Below, in pieces: positions 47,491 through 57,071 of a DNA stretch of 64,000 bases (positions are counted from its first letter, which is position 1; each line of letters opens with the position of its first letter). The notes under the pieces were generated by a model. That model worked only from the letters and a program-made list of their open reading frames with translations, was not told the origin of the DNA and did no database searches. The position numbers and the translations under genes were made by a program. Source of the DNA: Bartonella raoultii (lineage in GTDB: Bacteria > Pseudomonadota > Alphaproteobacteria > Rhizobiales > Rhizobiaceae); contig NZ_JAIFRO010000004.1 in NCBI RefSeq assembly GCF_019659805.1, positions 1 to 64,000 of the forward strand, written 5' to 3'.

Positions 47491-49497
47491 TTATTTTTCA
47501 TTGTTTTTACACATTTTTTTTCGCGCTTTATCCACACAATCGATAACATGCTCACAAGTGATATTAAAATGTGTATAAAGCGCTTCCATTGTTCCACTTG
47601 CACCAAAACCATCCATTCCAATAAATATGCCATCATCCCCAATAAAACGCTCCCATCCTTGTCGAATAGCGGCTTCAAGGGCGATTTTAATGGGAGCATC
47701 ACCAATAAGTGCACGTTGATAGGAGGAAGATTGTTTCTCAAAAAGTTCAAAACAAGGGACAGAAACCACCCGTGTTGGAATAGCATTTCCTTCTAACACG
47801 GCATGCGCTTTTACTGCAATTTGCAATTCTGACCCAGAAGCAAACAATGTCACTTGTGGTTCGTCACTGGCTGTAAGCAATTCATAAGCACCAAGCATAC
47901 AGAGATTTTCTTCTTCATACTCTTGACGCAAAAGTGGTAAATTCTGTCGGCTCAACGCCAAAGTAGAGGGGGTTTTACGTGCTTTTAAAGCCAATTGCCA
48001 ACATTCTACAGTTTCCATAGCATCAGCGGGGCGGAAAACGAAGTGATTGGGCATTGCACGCAAACAAGCTAAATGTTCTACAGGTTGATGCGTTGGTCCA
48101 TCTTCACCAAGACCAATAGAATCATGGGTCATGACATAAATGACGCGCAATCCCATAAGAGAAGAAAGACGCATTGCCGGACGCATATAGTCAGAAAAGC
48201 ATAGAAAGGTCCCCCCATAAGGAATCAATCCTCCATAAAGAGCAAGACCGTTCATCACGCCAGCCATCGCATGCTCGCGAATGCCATAATGTATATAGCG
48301 TCCTGAAAAATCTTCAGCAGAAATACTGTTCATCTGGCTGCTTTTTGTATTATTAGACCCTGTTAAATCAGCAGAACCACCAATGGTCTCAAGCACGACA
48401 TCATTGATCACTTCAAGAGCCATTTCAGAAGCTTTACGCGTAGCAACAAAAGGATTGTCTTCGATAATTTTTTGTTTATAGGCATCAATAGCGCTATCAA
48501 ACTTTCCAACAAGGTCTCCGCGTATTAACCTTTTAAACTCTACACGTTCTGAAACGGGCATCTCGTTTAACTTTTCTTCCCATTTTTGTCGCTTTTTTGC
48601 AGCATTAAGACCAGCCAAGCGCCAATTATCAAGAATGTCAGCAGGAATAACAAAAGGTTCAGCCTCCCATCCCAAAGCGATACGTGTTTCAGCAATTTCC
48701 CGTGCTCCTAAAGGCGCACCATGAACTTTATTGGTTCCTTCTTTATTGGGGGCCCCAAAACCAATTGTTGTTTTACAAGCGATTAAGGTTGGTTTATCGG
48801 AATTTTGAGCCGCTTCAATAGCACGTGCAAGTGCGGCTTGGTCATGCCCATCAACTTTGTGTGTATTCCAACCTGAAGCTTTAAAACGCGCTATTTGATC
48901 CGTACTATCGGCTAGAGAAATTTCTCCATCGATAGAAATATTATTATCATCCCATAACACAATAAGTTTATTGAGTTTTAAATGCCCAGCAAGGGAGAGT
49001 GCTTCCTGAGAAATCCCTTCCATGAGGCAACCATCCCCAACCAAGGCATAAGTGTAATGGTTGATAAGATCACCAAAACGCGCATTCTGCAAGCGCTCAC
49101 CAAGTGCCATTCCCACGGCATTAGCCAATCCTTGTCCAAGTGGGCCCGTAGTGGTTTCGATTCCAGCAGCAAGGCCATATTCTGGATGTCCAGCCACTTT
49201 AGATCCTATTTGGCGAAAATTTTTAAGATCCTCTATACCGATATCTTCATAACCAGACAGATAAAGCAGAGCATAAAGCAACATAGACCCATGCCCAGCA
49301 GACAACACAAAGCGGTCACGATTAGGCCAATGAGGATTTTTGGGATCATGTGCTAAGAATTTTGTATAAAGAACAGTGACGATATCGGCAGCCCCCATTG
49401 GCAACCCTGGATGACCAGAATTTGCTTTTTCAATTGCATCAATAGCAAGAAAACGGATAGCATTGGCCATCTGATTTTGTTGTTTTGTATTTGTCAT
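47491..49497 (-). CDS. tkt: Transketolase
   Basis: A thiamine-diphosphate enzyme linking glycolysis and the pentose-phosphate pathway. 668 residues: [14 protein letters not shown] at the N-terminus, [19 protein letters not shown] and DDNNISIDG for the ThDP/Mg site, [37 protein letters not shown] in the Pyr domain, and the C-terminal [14 protein letters not shown]. First gene of the glycolytic cluster; zapA and the DUF4164 gene are divergent from it. Confidence 0.97.
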   Translation of the reverse strand: MTNTKQQNQMANAIRFLAIDAIEKANSGHPGLPMGAADIVTVLYTKFLAHDPKNPHWPNRDRFVLSAGHGSMLLYALLYLSGYEDIGIEDLKNFRQIGSKVAGHPEYGLAAGIETTTGPLGQGLANAVGMALGERLQNARFGDLINHYTYALVGDGCLMEGISQEALSLAGHLKLNKLIVLWDDNNISIDGEISLADSTDQIARFKASGWNTHKVDGHDQAALARAIEAAQNSDKPTLIACKTTIGFGAPNKEGTNKVHGAPLGAREIAETRIALGWEAEPFVIPADILDNWRLAGLNAAKKRQKWEEKLNEMPVSERVEFKRLIRGDLVGKFDSAIDAYKQKIIEDNPFVATRKASEMALEVINDVVLETIGGSADLTGSNNTKSSQMNSISAEDFSGRYIHYGIREHAMAGVMNGLALYGGLIPYGGTFLCFSDYMRPAMRLSSLMGLRVIYVMTHDSIGLGEDGPTHQPVEHLACLRAMPNHFVFRPADAMETVECWQLALKARKTPSTLALSRQNLPLLRQEYEEENLCMLGAYELLTASDEPQVTLFASGSELQIAVKAHAVLEGNAIPTRVVSVPCFELFEKQSSSYQRALIGDAPIKIALEAAIRQGWERFIGDDGIFIGMDGFGASGTMEALYTHFNITCEHVIDCVDKARKKMCKNNEK

Positions 49498-49827
49498 AAA
49501 GGATAGACCATTTTTTTAACAGGTTATTTTATGTATCAGCTATATTCTCTTCAATTTTCAAGAAATAGTTTTCAGTTTATTTCGACCGTCAGCGTGAAAC
49601 CTTTTGTAATCACTTGTGTAAACATTCCCCTCACACATTTCTCATGCCCATATCATTTATGACAATAGTTTCAAAAAATCCAGCTTTTAATTCACATGCA
49701 TTTTCTACTTTGCTTGCTAAAATATCTTACATATTTAAAAGTAAAACGCGCAAAAAACAAGAAAACGAGTGATTCGTTTTTGCATAAAGAACAGATAAAG
49801 GATAAAATCACCTAAAGGATGAAAGCA
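49498..49827. promoter_or_regulatory. Divergent promoter region of tkt and the DUF4164-zapA operon
   Basis: About 330 bases separating divergent genes, so promoters for both should lie here. No specific boxes or operators can be placed with confidence. The right edge carries AAAGG as the DUF4164 ribosome binding site (49814-49818). Confidence 0.45.
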
Positions 49828-50103
49828 ATGAACCAAGAGACTACGGTTCTACCCCACGCTTTAGAGCAATTGGAAAAAGCACTCCGAACTTTAGAGATAA
49901 CCATTATAAACCGCAATGCTGTTATTGATAAAAATAATGAATGGGAAGAAGAAATTCAACGAATGAATGCTGATCGTAGCCGCCTTGCCCAAGCGCTTGA
50001 TAAATCCGAAGCGCAAGTTGAGCGTTTAGAGGCTGTAAACAAAGAAGTTTCCAAACGTCTTATAAAAGCGATGGAAACAATCCGTATTGTCATTGATAGA
50101 TAA
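49828..50103 (+). CDS. DUF4164 coiled-coil protein
   Basis: A 91-residue, almost wholly helical protein (ALEQLEKALRTLEITI, EEEIQRMNADRSRLAQALDK, VERLEAVNKEVSKRLIKAME). DUF4164 genes are found directly upstream of zapA in Rhizobiales and share a coiled-coil character with divisome helper proteins. Function unknown; a role with ZapA is inferred from the 12-base spacing. Start 49828 is preferred over 49819 because the AAAGG site is then nine bases away. Confidence 0.8.
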   Translation: MNQETTVLPHALEQLEKALRTLEITIINRNAVIDKNNEWEEEIQRMNADRSRLAQALDKSEAQVERLEAVNKEVSKRLIKAMETIRIVIDR

Positions 50104-50115
50104 AGGTTTAAACGC

Positions 50116-50493
50116 ATGGAAACTGTTTCTGTCACCATTGATGGTAAAGTTTATCGTATGTCTTGCGATAAAGGACAAGAACACCGTCTGATGAAGCTTG
50201 CAGCACAATTGGATCAGTATATCACACATTTAAAAACAAATTTTGGTGAAATTGGCGATAATCGTCTATCGGTTATGGCCGGCATTATGATTCTTGATGA
50301 AATGGAAGAAATCAAACGAGAAAATAACAAATTACAAGCAGATTATGAAGCACTTTTACGGTTACATAATGAAAGAGATCTTACCATGGGAAGAATTATG
50401 CGAGATACAACCGAACGCATTGAAAAACTCACCGATCAATTGCTCAAAGATGATCAAAACAACGTGGATCTTCAAGAACAAGAACGCTCATAA
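50116..50493 (+). CDS. zapA: Cell division protein ZapA
   Basis: Binds and bundles FtsZ filaments at midcell. 125 residues with the conserved N-terminal domain METVSVTIDGKVYRMSCDKGQEHRLMKLA, DNRLSVMAGIMILDEMEE, and a C-terminal coiled coil (NNKLQADYEALLRLHNERD). In the DUF4164-zapA operon, opposite tkt, the arrangement usual in Rhizobiales. The next gene downstream in other rhizobia (5-formyl-THF cyclo-ligase) is not present here. Confidence 0.92.
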   Translation: METVSVTIDGKVYRMSCDKGQEHRLMKLAAQLDQYITHLKTNFGEIGDNRLSVMAGIMILDEMEEIKRENNKLQADYEALLRLHNERDLTMGRIMRDTTERIEKLTDQLLKDDQNNVDLQEQERS

Positions 50494-50848
50494 ACATAAA
50501 AATGCCGACGACATAAAAACGGAATGAACAGGATAAACACCTTATATAAATTGAAAGACGAAACTTTATTGTTGACGTTGGCGCATTCTTTCTTCCATGA
50601 AAGCCCATCATCCGTAATAAAAATGCTCAAAAAACCACGACAGAATCAAAAAAGTGTCAAAAACTTTTTTGAAAAGCAATAGCGCGTTCACAGGGCTTTC
50701 ATACATATTTTAACATCGCATTACCTCTTCCATGAAGTAACAATGTGCTTCCTAGAGTGTAGCCTCAAATACTGAGCTGTTTTTATGACAAAAATAAAGT
50801 CATAAAAGGTTTGTTTGCGTATGTACAAACGCTCTTTTGCATAAATTT
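50494..50848. other. zapA-pyk intergenic region with nested inverted repeats (candidate structured RNA)
   Basis: A perfect 10-bp inverted repeat atgaaagccc (50597-50606) / gggctttcat (50693-50702) encloses a second perfect 10-bp hairpin tcaaaaaagt (50646-50655) / acttttttga (50663-50672). This long-rod-with-internal-loop shape recalls 6S RNA, which lies downstream of zapA in many Proteobacteria. A further stem ttttatgac (50781-50789) / gtcataaaa (50799-50807) may be the pyk terminator. Without a covariance search this stays a candidate. Confidence 0.4.
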
Positions 50849-52285
50849 TTAAATGGCTTTCGTTCCATCTTGAGAAACAGAAGCAATACGCAAGAGATTT
50901 GTTGCACCAGGCGTACCAAGAGGTACACCAGCTGTTACCAAAAACCGCTCTCCCTTTTGACAAAAACCTTCTTGAAAAGCAATGGCTGCAGCTCGATCCA
51001 CCATGTCTTCTAAATCGCGTGCATCTTCAGTGACCACACAATGAAGTCCCCAAACGATAGCCAAGCGTCGTGCTGTTTCCACAATAGGAGATAAAGCAAT
51101 AATAGGTTTGTTTGGACGTTCACGTGATGTTCGTACACCGGTTGTGCCTGAAGCGGTGTAAGCCACGATAGCAGCCAATTCAAGTGTTTCAGCGATCTGA
51201 CGTGCTGCAAGAGAAATAGCATCTGTTCCCGTTGGCTGAGGCTTGGGATGCTGGGCCCCAACGATAGCTGCATAAGTATGATCTTGTTCGATTTGCCGCG
51301 CAATTTTATCCATCATAAGTACAGCTTCTTCAGGATACAATCCAGAAGCCGATTCAGCAGACAACATCACAGCATCGGTTCCCGCATAAACAGCTGTAGC
51401 AACATCAGAAACTTCTGCACGTGTTGGAACAGAAGATGTGACCATTGACTCTAGCATTTGTGTTGCCACCACTACAGGTTTTCCGGCCAAACGACAGGCT
51501 TTAATGAGTTCCATTTGTAATGCAGGTACTTTTTCTAAAGGCATTTCTACCCCAAGGTCTCCCCGTGCAATCATGATCCCATCACAGACATCAATAATCT
51601 TTTCCATATGCTCCAAAGCTTGAGGTTTTTCGATCTTTGCCATCAACGAGACTTTATTTTCCGTCAAGCAACGCACCGCCATAATATCTTCAGGACGCTG
51701 AATAAAGGAAAGAGCAACCCAATCCACAGGCTGTTGTAACAAAGCCTGAAGATCGTCTTGATCTTTTGGTGTTATGGAATGAAAAGGCAAGAGCGTATCA
51801 GGAAGACTAACGCCTTTTCGATCGGAAATATGGGTCCCAGAAACCACGCGACATTGAGCACAATGCCCATCACACACTTCAACACGAAGCTCCAGTTTTC
51901 CATCATCAATAAGCAGCCGATTTCCCGGTTTTAAAGCTTCTAACACATCCTGATGAGGGAAAAAAACCCGTTGTGCATCACCCAGCACATCCTGACTGTC
52001 TAACGTAAAAATCTGCCCAGTTATAAGTTTTTCTTGACCTTTAGCAAAACAACCAATCCGCAATTTTGGTCCTTGTAGATCAACCAAAATGCCAATGGGA
52101 CGTTGAACTGTTTTTTCGATTTCGCGTATTTTTTTCACCAAATCAACCATCGTTTCACGGTCAGTATGGCTCATATTCAAACGAAAAACATCTGCGCCTG
52201 CTAAAAACAGTTTTTCAATCATTGAAATGGAAAAAGAAGAAGGTCCAAGGGTCGCAATAATTTTTACTTTACGTGCACGCTTCAC
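50849..52285 (-). CDS. pyk: Pyruvate kinase
   Basis: Makes ATP and pyruvate from phosphoenolpyruvate at the end of glycolysis. 478 residues starting (GTG) VKRARKVKIIATLGPSS; FRLNMSHTDRE, the metal/PEP site MAKIEKPQALE and IMIARGDLGVEMP, the KPVVVATQMLESM loop, and the C-terminal domain AYTASGTTGVRTSRERP. The GTG start at 52285 overlaps the stop of the DUF1036 gene by four bases, with AGGAG ten bases upstream. A longer frame up to 52366 would overlap that gene further and is rejected. Confidence 0.95.
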   Translation of the reverse strand: MKRARKVKIIATLGPSSFSISMIEKLFLAGADVFRLNMSHTDRETMVDLVKKIREIEKTVQRPIGILVDLQGPKLRIGCFAKGQEKLITGQIFTLDSQDVLGDAQRVFFPHQDVLEALKPGNRLLIDDGKLELRVEVCDGHCAQCRVVSGTHISDRKGVSLPDTLLPFHSITPKDQDDLQALLQQPVDWVALSFIQRPEDIMAVRCLTENKVSLMAKIEKPQALEHMEKIIDVCDGIMIARGDLGVEMPLEKVPALQMELIKACRLAGKPVVVATQMLESMVTSSVPTRAEVSDVATAVYAGTDAVMLSAESASGLYPEEAVLMMDKIARQIEQDHTYAAIVGAQHPKPQPTGTDAISLAARQIAETLELAAIVAYTASGTTGVRTSRERPNKPIIALSPIVETARRLAIVWGLHCVVTEDARDLEDMVDRAAAIAFQEGFCQKGERFLVTAGVPLGTPGATNLLRIASVSQDGTKAI

Positions 52286-52752
52286 GGTGGAGAGACTCCT
52301 AAAAGAGTGGGAGAAGATATTTCTGAATTCCCCAATAAAGACTCCTCGGTCAACTGCACCATCCAACTGGTTTGATTACCAGTATCAATTTCTTTAAATT
52401 CCGCCTTTTGATAGCCACGTGGGAAACAGTCATGCACCCCTTGAATAGTAAATTGACTATCTTGCACACACATCGTTACAGAACCGGACCAGTTTCCTTT
52501 TTTTTGAGCTCCCTCAGCATAAAAATAATAAAACCGCGAAGAAAGTGGACCATCGATTAAAGTTTTACACTCTGTCATGGGGACAACCCACCAGCCTTCA
52601 CTCACCCATCCTGAAAGAGTACGATACCCCACCGCAACACCAACGGACTGTTGGGTTGTATTACAAACTCTAAAATCAGCTTTTACAAAAACAGTCTGTG
52701 ACAACAAAAGCAAGAAACTCACAAAAAAAACTTTTAATCCTCTTAAAAGCAT
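52282..52752 (-). CDS. DUF1036 periplasmic protein
   Basis: A 156-residue exported protein of the DUF1036 family: signal sequence LLRGLKVFFVSFLLLLSQTVFVKA, then FRVCNTTQQSVGVAVGYRT, the WVSEGWWVVPMTECKTLIDG core with Trp and Cys residues, and YYFYAEGAQKKGNWSG. Function is unknown; the gene is habitually found upstream of pyk in Rhizobiales, here overlapping it by four bases (translational coupling). ATG 52752 is chosen because AAGGAAC lies upstream and a signal peptide then begins the protein; the frame extends to 52839. Confidence 0.85.
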   Translation of the reverse strand: MLLRGLKVFFVSFLLLLSQTVFVKADFRVCNTTQQSVGVAVGYRTLSGWVSEGWWVVPMTECKTLIDGPLSSRFYYFYAEGAQKKGNWSGSVTMCVQDSQFTIQGVHDCFPRGYQKAEFKEIDTGNQTSWMVQLTEESLLGNSEISSPTLLGVSPP

Positions 52753-53063
52753 CCACTTTTGTTCCTTGGCAACCACAACACTTTCCTTAAACTGCAAGCC
52801 ACAAAAACAAAATATCAATCCCTTTTTCTCTTTTTTCAAGAACCTTTCACAGGCATATCAACATATTTTCTTCTATTTTGCTTTTTATCGCTCTTTTATC
52901 AATATATATCTTAAAGTTTTTACAAAATATTTAAATTCAATTTGTAAAGAAAGTGTGTAGCTAGACTGACTTTCTGTCCTTCAAGCTTTTTTAACAAAAA
53001 TGTATCAACACAAATTAAATTGTCAAAAAACAACTTAACAGCTTATAATGTGGAGAAAATATC

Positions 53064-53321
53064 ATGAATACAGTAACCGATGAAACACACGCCATATCTG
53101 TAAACCAACTGCGTGCTTTTATAGAACGCATTGAACGACTAGAAGAGGAAAAAAAGACCATCTCTGATGATATTAAAGAAGTTTATGCTGAACTTAAAGG
53201 TTCAGGTTTTGATAGTAAAGCCGTTCGAAGCATTATACGATTGCGTAAAAAAGAAGATCATGAACGCATGGAAGAAGAAGCCATCATCCAGCTTTATAAA
53301 AATGCACTTGGTATGAGTTAA
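53064..53321 (+). CDS. gapR: GapR-family nucleoid-associated protein (DUF2312)
   Basis: An 85-residue DNA-binding protein. GapR binds overtwisted DNA ahead of polymerases and is needed for chromosome replication and transcription in Caulobacter. Conserved features are [40 protein letters not shown] and [23 protein letters not shown]. Upstream ATGTGGAGAAA gives GGAG seven bases before the ATG. It is divergent from DUF1036-pyk, a conserved neighbourhood. Confidence 0.93.
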   Translation: MNTVTDETHAISVNQLRAFIERIERLEEEKKTISDDIKEVYAELKGSGFDSKAVRSIIRLRKKEDHERMEEEAIIQLYKNALGMS

Positions 53322-53913
53322 AACAACCAAACCCTTTCCAGCATTTCCATTCACAATGGTAAATTCCTCATTCATTATGGTAAATCAAAGTGTCCCCACC
53401 CCATTCCACTTTGCCTACAAAGGCAATAACGCTACCTTATGATTTGCAAACAAATTTATGCATAAAACACAAAGAAAAGGAAAGTCTACAAGCAATCAAC
53501 AAATCGTGAAGAAGCATAAAGAACTGATGTATGAAAAATGATATGGGGAAAGAGATAAACCCGCACATTTCTATGAAAAGAGAGCTCTCTTGACCTTGCA
53601 CCTTCTAAAGGACAAAAATTTTATACCTTCCTATCTGTCAACAATCCAGCTTCTTGCATAAGGTTCTCATAACTGGACCATTTGCATGGGTTCGCTTCTA
53701 AACTGCTCTAAAAGCAGTCTTTCAATAAGCACTATACTCTCTCACAGTATATAATACATATAAAATTTCACATACTTTATAAGACGCGTTAGACAACAAT
53801 ATTGATTTTAAGCATTACTGTATAAAGAATTCTATAAAAAACAGATAGGCACTAAAGGCAAAGCCATTGATTAAAATCTCTCATTTTTTTGAGAAAGATT
53901 AACGCGCACGTAT
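53322..53913. other. Spacer between gapR and the ABC-F gene
   Basis: About 590 bases between convergent genes, with short doubled words (attcacaatggtaaattcctc / attcattatggtaaatcaaa near 53345-53390) and no supported gene. The motif tgtcaacaatccagcttct near 53637 echoes one near 40159. Confidence 0.4.
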
Positions 53914-55770
53914 TTATTTTTCACTGTCTTCGCGTAACAATTCGAGCTCCAACCATTGTTCTTCCTTTTGGGCGCAAGTCTTTTTCTTCTCTTCCAATGC
54001 TGTAGATAACCGCTCAAAACGCTCTTTATCTTTTCCATAGAGTGCTGGATCAGAGAGCTCTTGTTCAATTTTTTTGATTTCATTTTGCAAAGCAGTAATT
54101 TGTTCAGGGAGTTTTTCCAGCGCATAGACCTGCTTATAAGACAACTTGCGCGGTTTTCTTTTTTCTTGCGCTTTACAACGCGGATCATTTGATGAAAGCG
54201 ATTTTTCATTTTCTCGCCCAGAAAGATTTTTTTTCCGAACATGCGACTTTAAAGACGCTTTGTCTTTTTTTCCAAACAATGCAGCTTGCTTATTTTGTGC
54301 GATCATATCACTATAACCGCCCGCATACATAATCCACTGCCCATCACCTTGAGGGGCCAATATGTGTGTTACGGTTCGATCTAAAAAATCTCTGTCATGG
54401 CTAACCAACAAAACGGTTCCATCAAAATCGGCAATAAATTCTTGCAACAGATCCAAAGTTTCCATATCCAAATCATTGGTTGGCTCATCAAGAATTAAAA
54501 AATTTGCAGGGCGTGAAAGCAAGCGAGCCAGTATGAGACGGGCCCTTTCTCCACCAGACAATTCTTTGAGAGGTGTGCGCATTTGCTCAGGCAAAAACAA
54601 AAAATCTTTCATATAAGAGACCACATGCCGCTCTTGCCCATTAATGACAAGGCTATCCCCTCTTCCGCCGGTTAAGTAATAGGCTACAGTTTCTTTTTCA
54701 TTTAAGATACGCTGTTGATCCAGCAATGCCATAGAGAGATTATATCCTCGTTTCACAGTTCCAGTATCGGCGGACTCCTGACCAATCAGCATGGAAAGCA
54801 ATGTTGTTTTTCCGATACCATTAGGCCCTACCAAGCCAATTCGATCTCCACGCTGAATGCGCAAGGAAAAATCTTTAACGATCACGCGATGATCATAGGA
54901 CTTTGAAATATGCTTTGCCTCAAGCACCAATTGGCCAGAATCATGACTTTTTGCTGTCGTCAAAAGTGCACTTCCAGGAGGTGCTTTATAGGTTTTTTGA
55001 CGCTGTCGTAATTCTTTTAATTCACCCAATCGCCTTACATTACGTTTACGTCGTGCTGTAACGCCATAACGCAACCATTGTTCTTCACGTGCAATCTGTC
55101 TATCTAATTTGTGCTGTTCTATTGCTTCTTCTTCGAGCGTTTTATCACGCCAACTTTCAAATTCTGAGAAAGATTTTTCCACTCTTTTTGTTGCCCCCCG
55201 ATCCAGCCATACAACTGAATGCGTGACATTTTCCAAAAACCTCCGATCATGAGAAATGACCACAATAGCTGAACGCAAAGAAGCCAAAAGCTTTTCAAGC
55301 CATTCAATGGTTGGTAAATCAAGATGATTGGTTGGTTCATCTAAGAGAAGAATATCAGGTTTTGCTACAATGGCTTGTAACAGACAAACACGCCGCTTTT
55401 CTCCTCCAGAAAGAGTTTCCAACTTTTCTGTTCCCTCAAAGCCTAAGTTTGCATAAAGTGTATTTATCCATTGCGGATCAGGAACATCATCCAATCCTGC
55501 TTCTATAAAGGTTTGAATATCATCAAATCCTGAACAATCTGGATTTTGCGCAACATAACGAATAGTCACCCGTGGATGACGAAAAATCTCGCCCTCATTT
55601 GGCTCGATCATTCCTGCAGCAATTTTTAACAGAGTAGATTTTCCACAACCATTGCGCCCTACCAATGCAATACGAGCGCCCTTCTCAACCGCAAGGTCTG
55701 CTTGGTTGAGCAAAGGCGCTGTTCCAAAATTTAAAACAATGCGGTCAAGCCGCAAGAGTTGCACCGCCAT
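53914..55770 (-). CDS. uup: ABC-F family ATPase (Uup-like)
   Basis: A soluble protein of 618 residues with two ABC ATPase domains and no membrane domain. Domain 1: Walker A GRNGCGKST, signature LSGGEKRR, Walker B LLLDEPTNHLD. Domain 2: GPNGIGKTT, LSGGERAR, FLILDEPTNDLDM. Between them is the linker arm (YGVTARRKRNVRRLGELKEL), and at the end a Lys/Glu-rich coiled-coil domain (LPEQITALQNEIKKIEQEL), which marks the Uup branch acting on ribosomes or branched DNA. Start 55770 shares its A with the stop of the upstream lipoprotein gene (TAATG). Confidence 0.9.
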   Translation of the reverse strand: MAVQLLRLDRIVLNFGTAPLLNQADLAVEKGARIALVGRNGCGKSTLLKIAAGMIEPNEGEIFRHPRVTIRYVAQNPDCSGFDDIQTFIEAGLDDVPDPQWINTLYANLGFEGTEKLETLSGGEKRRVCLLQAIVAKPDILLLDEPTNHLDLPTIEWLEKLLASLRSAIVVISHDRRFLENVTHSVVWLDRGATKRVEKSFSEFESWRDKTLEEEAIEQHKLDRQIAREEQWLRYGVTARRKRNVRRLGELKELRQRQKTYKAPPGSALLTTAKSHDSGQLVLEAKHISKSYDHRVIVKDFSLRIQRGDRIGLVGPNGIGKTTLLSMLIGQESADTGTVKRGYNLSMALLDQQRILNEKETVAYYLTGGRGDSLVINGQERHVVSYMKDFLFLPEQMRTPLKELSGGERARLILARLLSRPANFLILDEPTNDLDMETLDLLQEFIADFDGTVLLVSHDRDFLDRTVTHILAPQGDGQWIMYAGGYSDMIAQNKQAALFGKKDKASLKSHVRKKNLSGRENEKSLSSNDPRCKAQEKRKPRKLSYKQVYALEKLPEQITALQNEIKKIEQELSDPALYGKDKERFERLSTALEEKKKTCAQKEEQWLELELLREDSEK

Positions 55771-56174
55771 TAACGAGCGTATCGAGGACAAGGTGCCTTA
55801 TACATCACACCTCTCCCATCACGGTAAGTACACAATTTCGGTGTATGCACTGGTCGTGAACAAGGAGCACGGTAGGCCCGCCCACTTCGACTACGATAAG
55901 TGCAAAGCTGTACAGGAGCCGGTTGAACAATAACTTGCCGCTGCTGTCTTCTTTGGTTTGCAGCCGCCCCTGTTACAGTTCCTGCAAGAGCCCCAACAGC
56001 TGCCCCAGTAAGCGCTGCTCCAGAACTACTTCCACCAATAACTGTTCCAGCCAATGCCCCCAAAGCAGCCCCACCTACACCATAACGTGCTACTCTTTGA
56101 TCATCGGTGGTACACGCCACTGAACTAAACCCTACGGCTGAAACAACAGCCACTTTTAAAATTGATTTTAACAT
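55770..56174 (-). CDS. Glycine-zipper lipoprotein (17-kDa-antigen-like)
   Basis: A 134-residue outer-membrane lipoprotein candidate: signal MLKSILKVAVVSAVGFSSVAC with lipobox SVAC, then a glycine-zipper hairpin (GVGGAALGALAGTVIGGSSS and AALTGAAVGALAGTVTGAAA) and two copies of a C-terminal motif (LCTYRSRSGRAYRAPC and LCTYRDGRGVMYKAPC). It resembles Rickettsia 17-kDa antigens and rhizobial 2TM glycine-zipper proteins. Start 56174 has AAGGAAAGG upstream. Its stop overlaps the ABC-F start by one base. Confidence 0.82.
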   Translation of the reverse strand: MLKSILKVAVVSAVGFSSVACTTDDQRVARYGVGGAALGALAGTVIGGSSSGAALTGAAVGALAGTVTGAAANQRRQQRQVIVQPAPVQLCTYRSRSGRAYRAPCSRPVHTPKLCTYRDGRGVMYKAPCPRYAR

Positions 56175-56279
56175 ATAAAAACCTTTCCTTCTCAAGATCA
56201 ATACATCAAGTATATATTCATGCCGGCCCTTATTACTTTTCTGCCCCCCCTCCGTTTTATGCGAATATATGAGAAGAGC

Positions 56280-56924
56280 TTATGGAATAGGTACAGACGC
56301 CAACAATATAGCTTTTCCAGAACGTAAAGTACAAGAGAAGGTTCCACAAACACGGTTAGAAAGCGTTAAAGAAGAGCCAAATGATACATTTTTATCACAA
56401 AGCGGCCATTTTACACCGGAGAGTGTTAATCCTTCTAAATCAGAAAAACCTATAATACTAAACAAACAACCATCCGGTAAATTTGGTAAATCATATGAAA
56501 GAAGATTTGGCAAAATCGGCCATCCTTCCTCGACACCACTTGTCAACAGCACTGAAATTCCTTTTTGCGCCATCTTTATTGCTTGCGTCATATGAGAAAG
56601 ACTATGATCGGTTCTTTCCCCTCCCAAAGCTCCACAAAGGATAAGGCGCCTAGCGCCTTTTTGCAAAGCTTTCGCACATGCTAATGCACTATCTGTCATA
56701 TCTTTATCAGAAGGAAAAACTTCCCGTGGTACATGATCATATTGGCATCTTAACGCCTGATCAGATGAATCAAAGTCCCCCACCCACAATTCAGGCTCCA
56801 CATTCAATCCTACAGCATGGCGCATTCCCCCATCAGCAGCAATGACACGCGTTTTTTGAATTTGAGAAAGCAAACGATTCGTAATACAAACATTTCCATT
56901 TAACAATATTGTAAATGTTGTCAT
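56280..56924 (-). CDS. thiN: Thiamine diphosphokinase
   Basis: Converts thiamine plus ATP to thiamine diphosphate. 214 residues: IAADGGMRHAVGLNVEPELWVGDFDSS with the conserved Asp-rich ATP/Mg site, FPSDKDMTDSALACAKAL and GALGGERTDHSLSHM, and the C-terminal thiamine-binding beta domain (LTLSGVKWPLCDKNVSFGSS). It complements the ThiE-like protein at 32683; a salvage route from host thiamine is likely. Single gene. Confidence 0.92.
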   Translation of the reverse strand: MTTFTILLNGNVCITNRLLSQIQKTRVIAADGGMRHAVGLNVEPELWVGDFDSSDQALRCQYDHVPREVFPSDKDMTDSALACAKALQKGARRLILCGALGGERTDHSLSHMTQAIKMAQKGISVLLTSGVEEGWPILPNLLSYDLPNLPDGCLFSIIGFSDLEGLTLSGVKWPLCDKNVSFGSSLTLSNRVCGTFSCTLRSGKAILLASVPIP

Positions 56925-57071
56925 GACATATTATGCCTTTCATAAGATATCTCTTGGTTTATAAAAATAGCCATTTTTTATAAATAACAACCATGTTATA
57001 GCCAAAAGAATCCTTCTCAAAAGCTTCTTTTTAAAAAGCTTTTCATTGTAGAAACACACACAAAGATACAA

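Noticed and set aside
53871..54242. Lys-rich minus-strand frame within the end of the ABC-F gene
   Set aside because: An out-of-frame reading of the charged C-terminal coiled coil.
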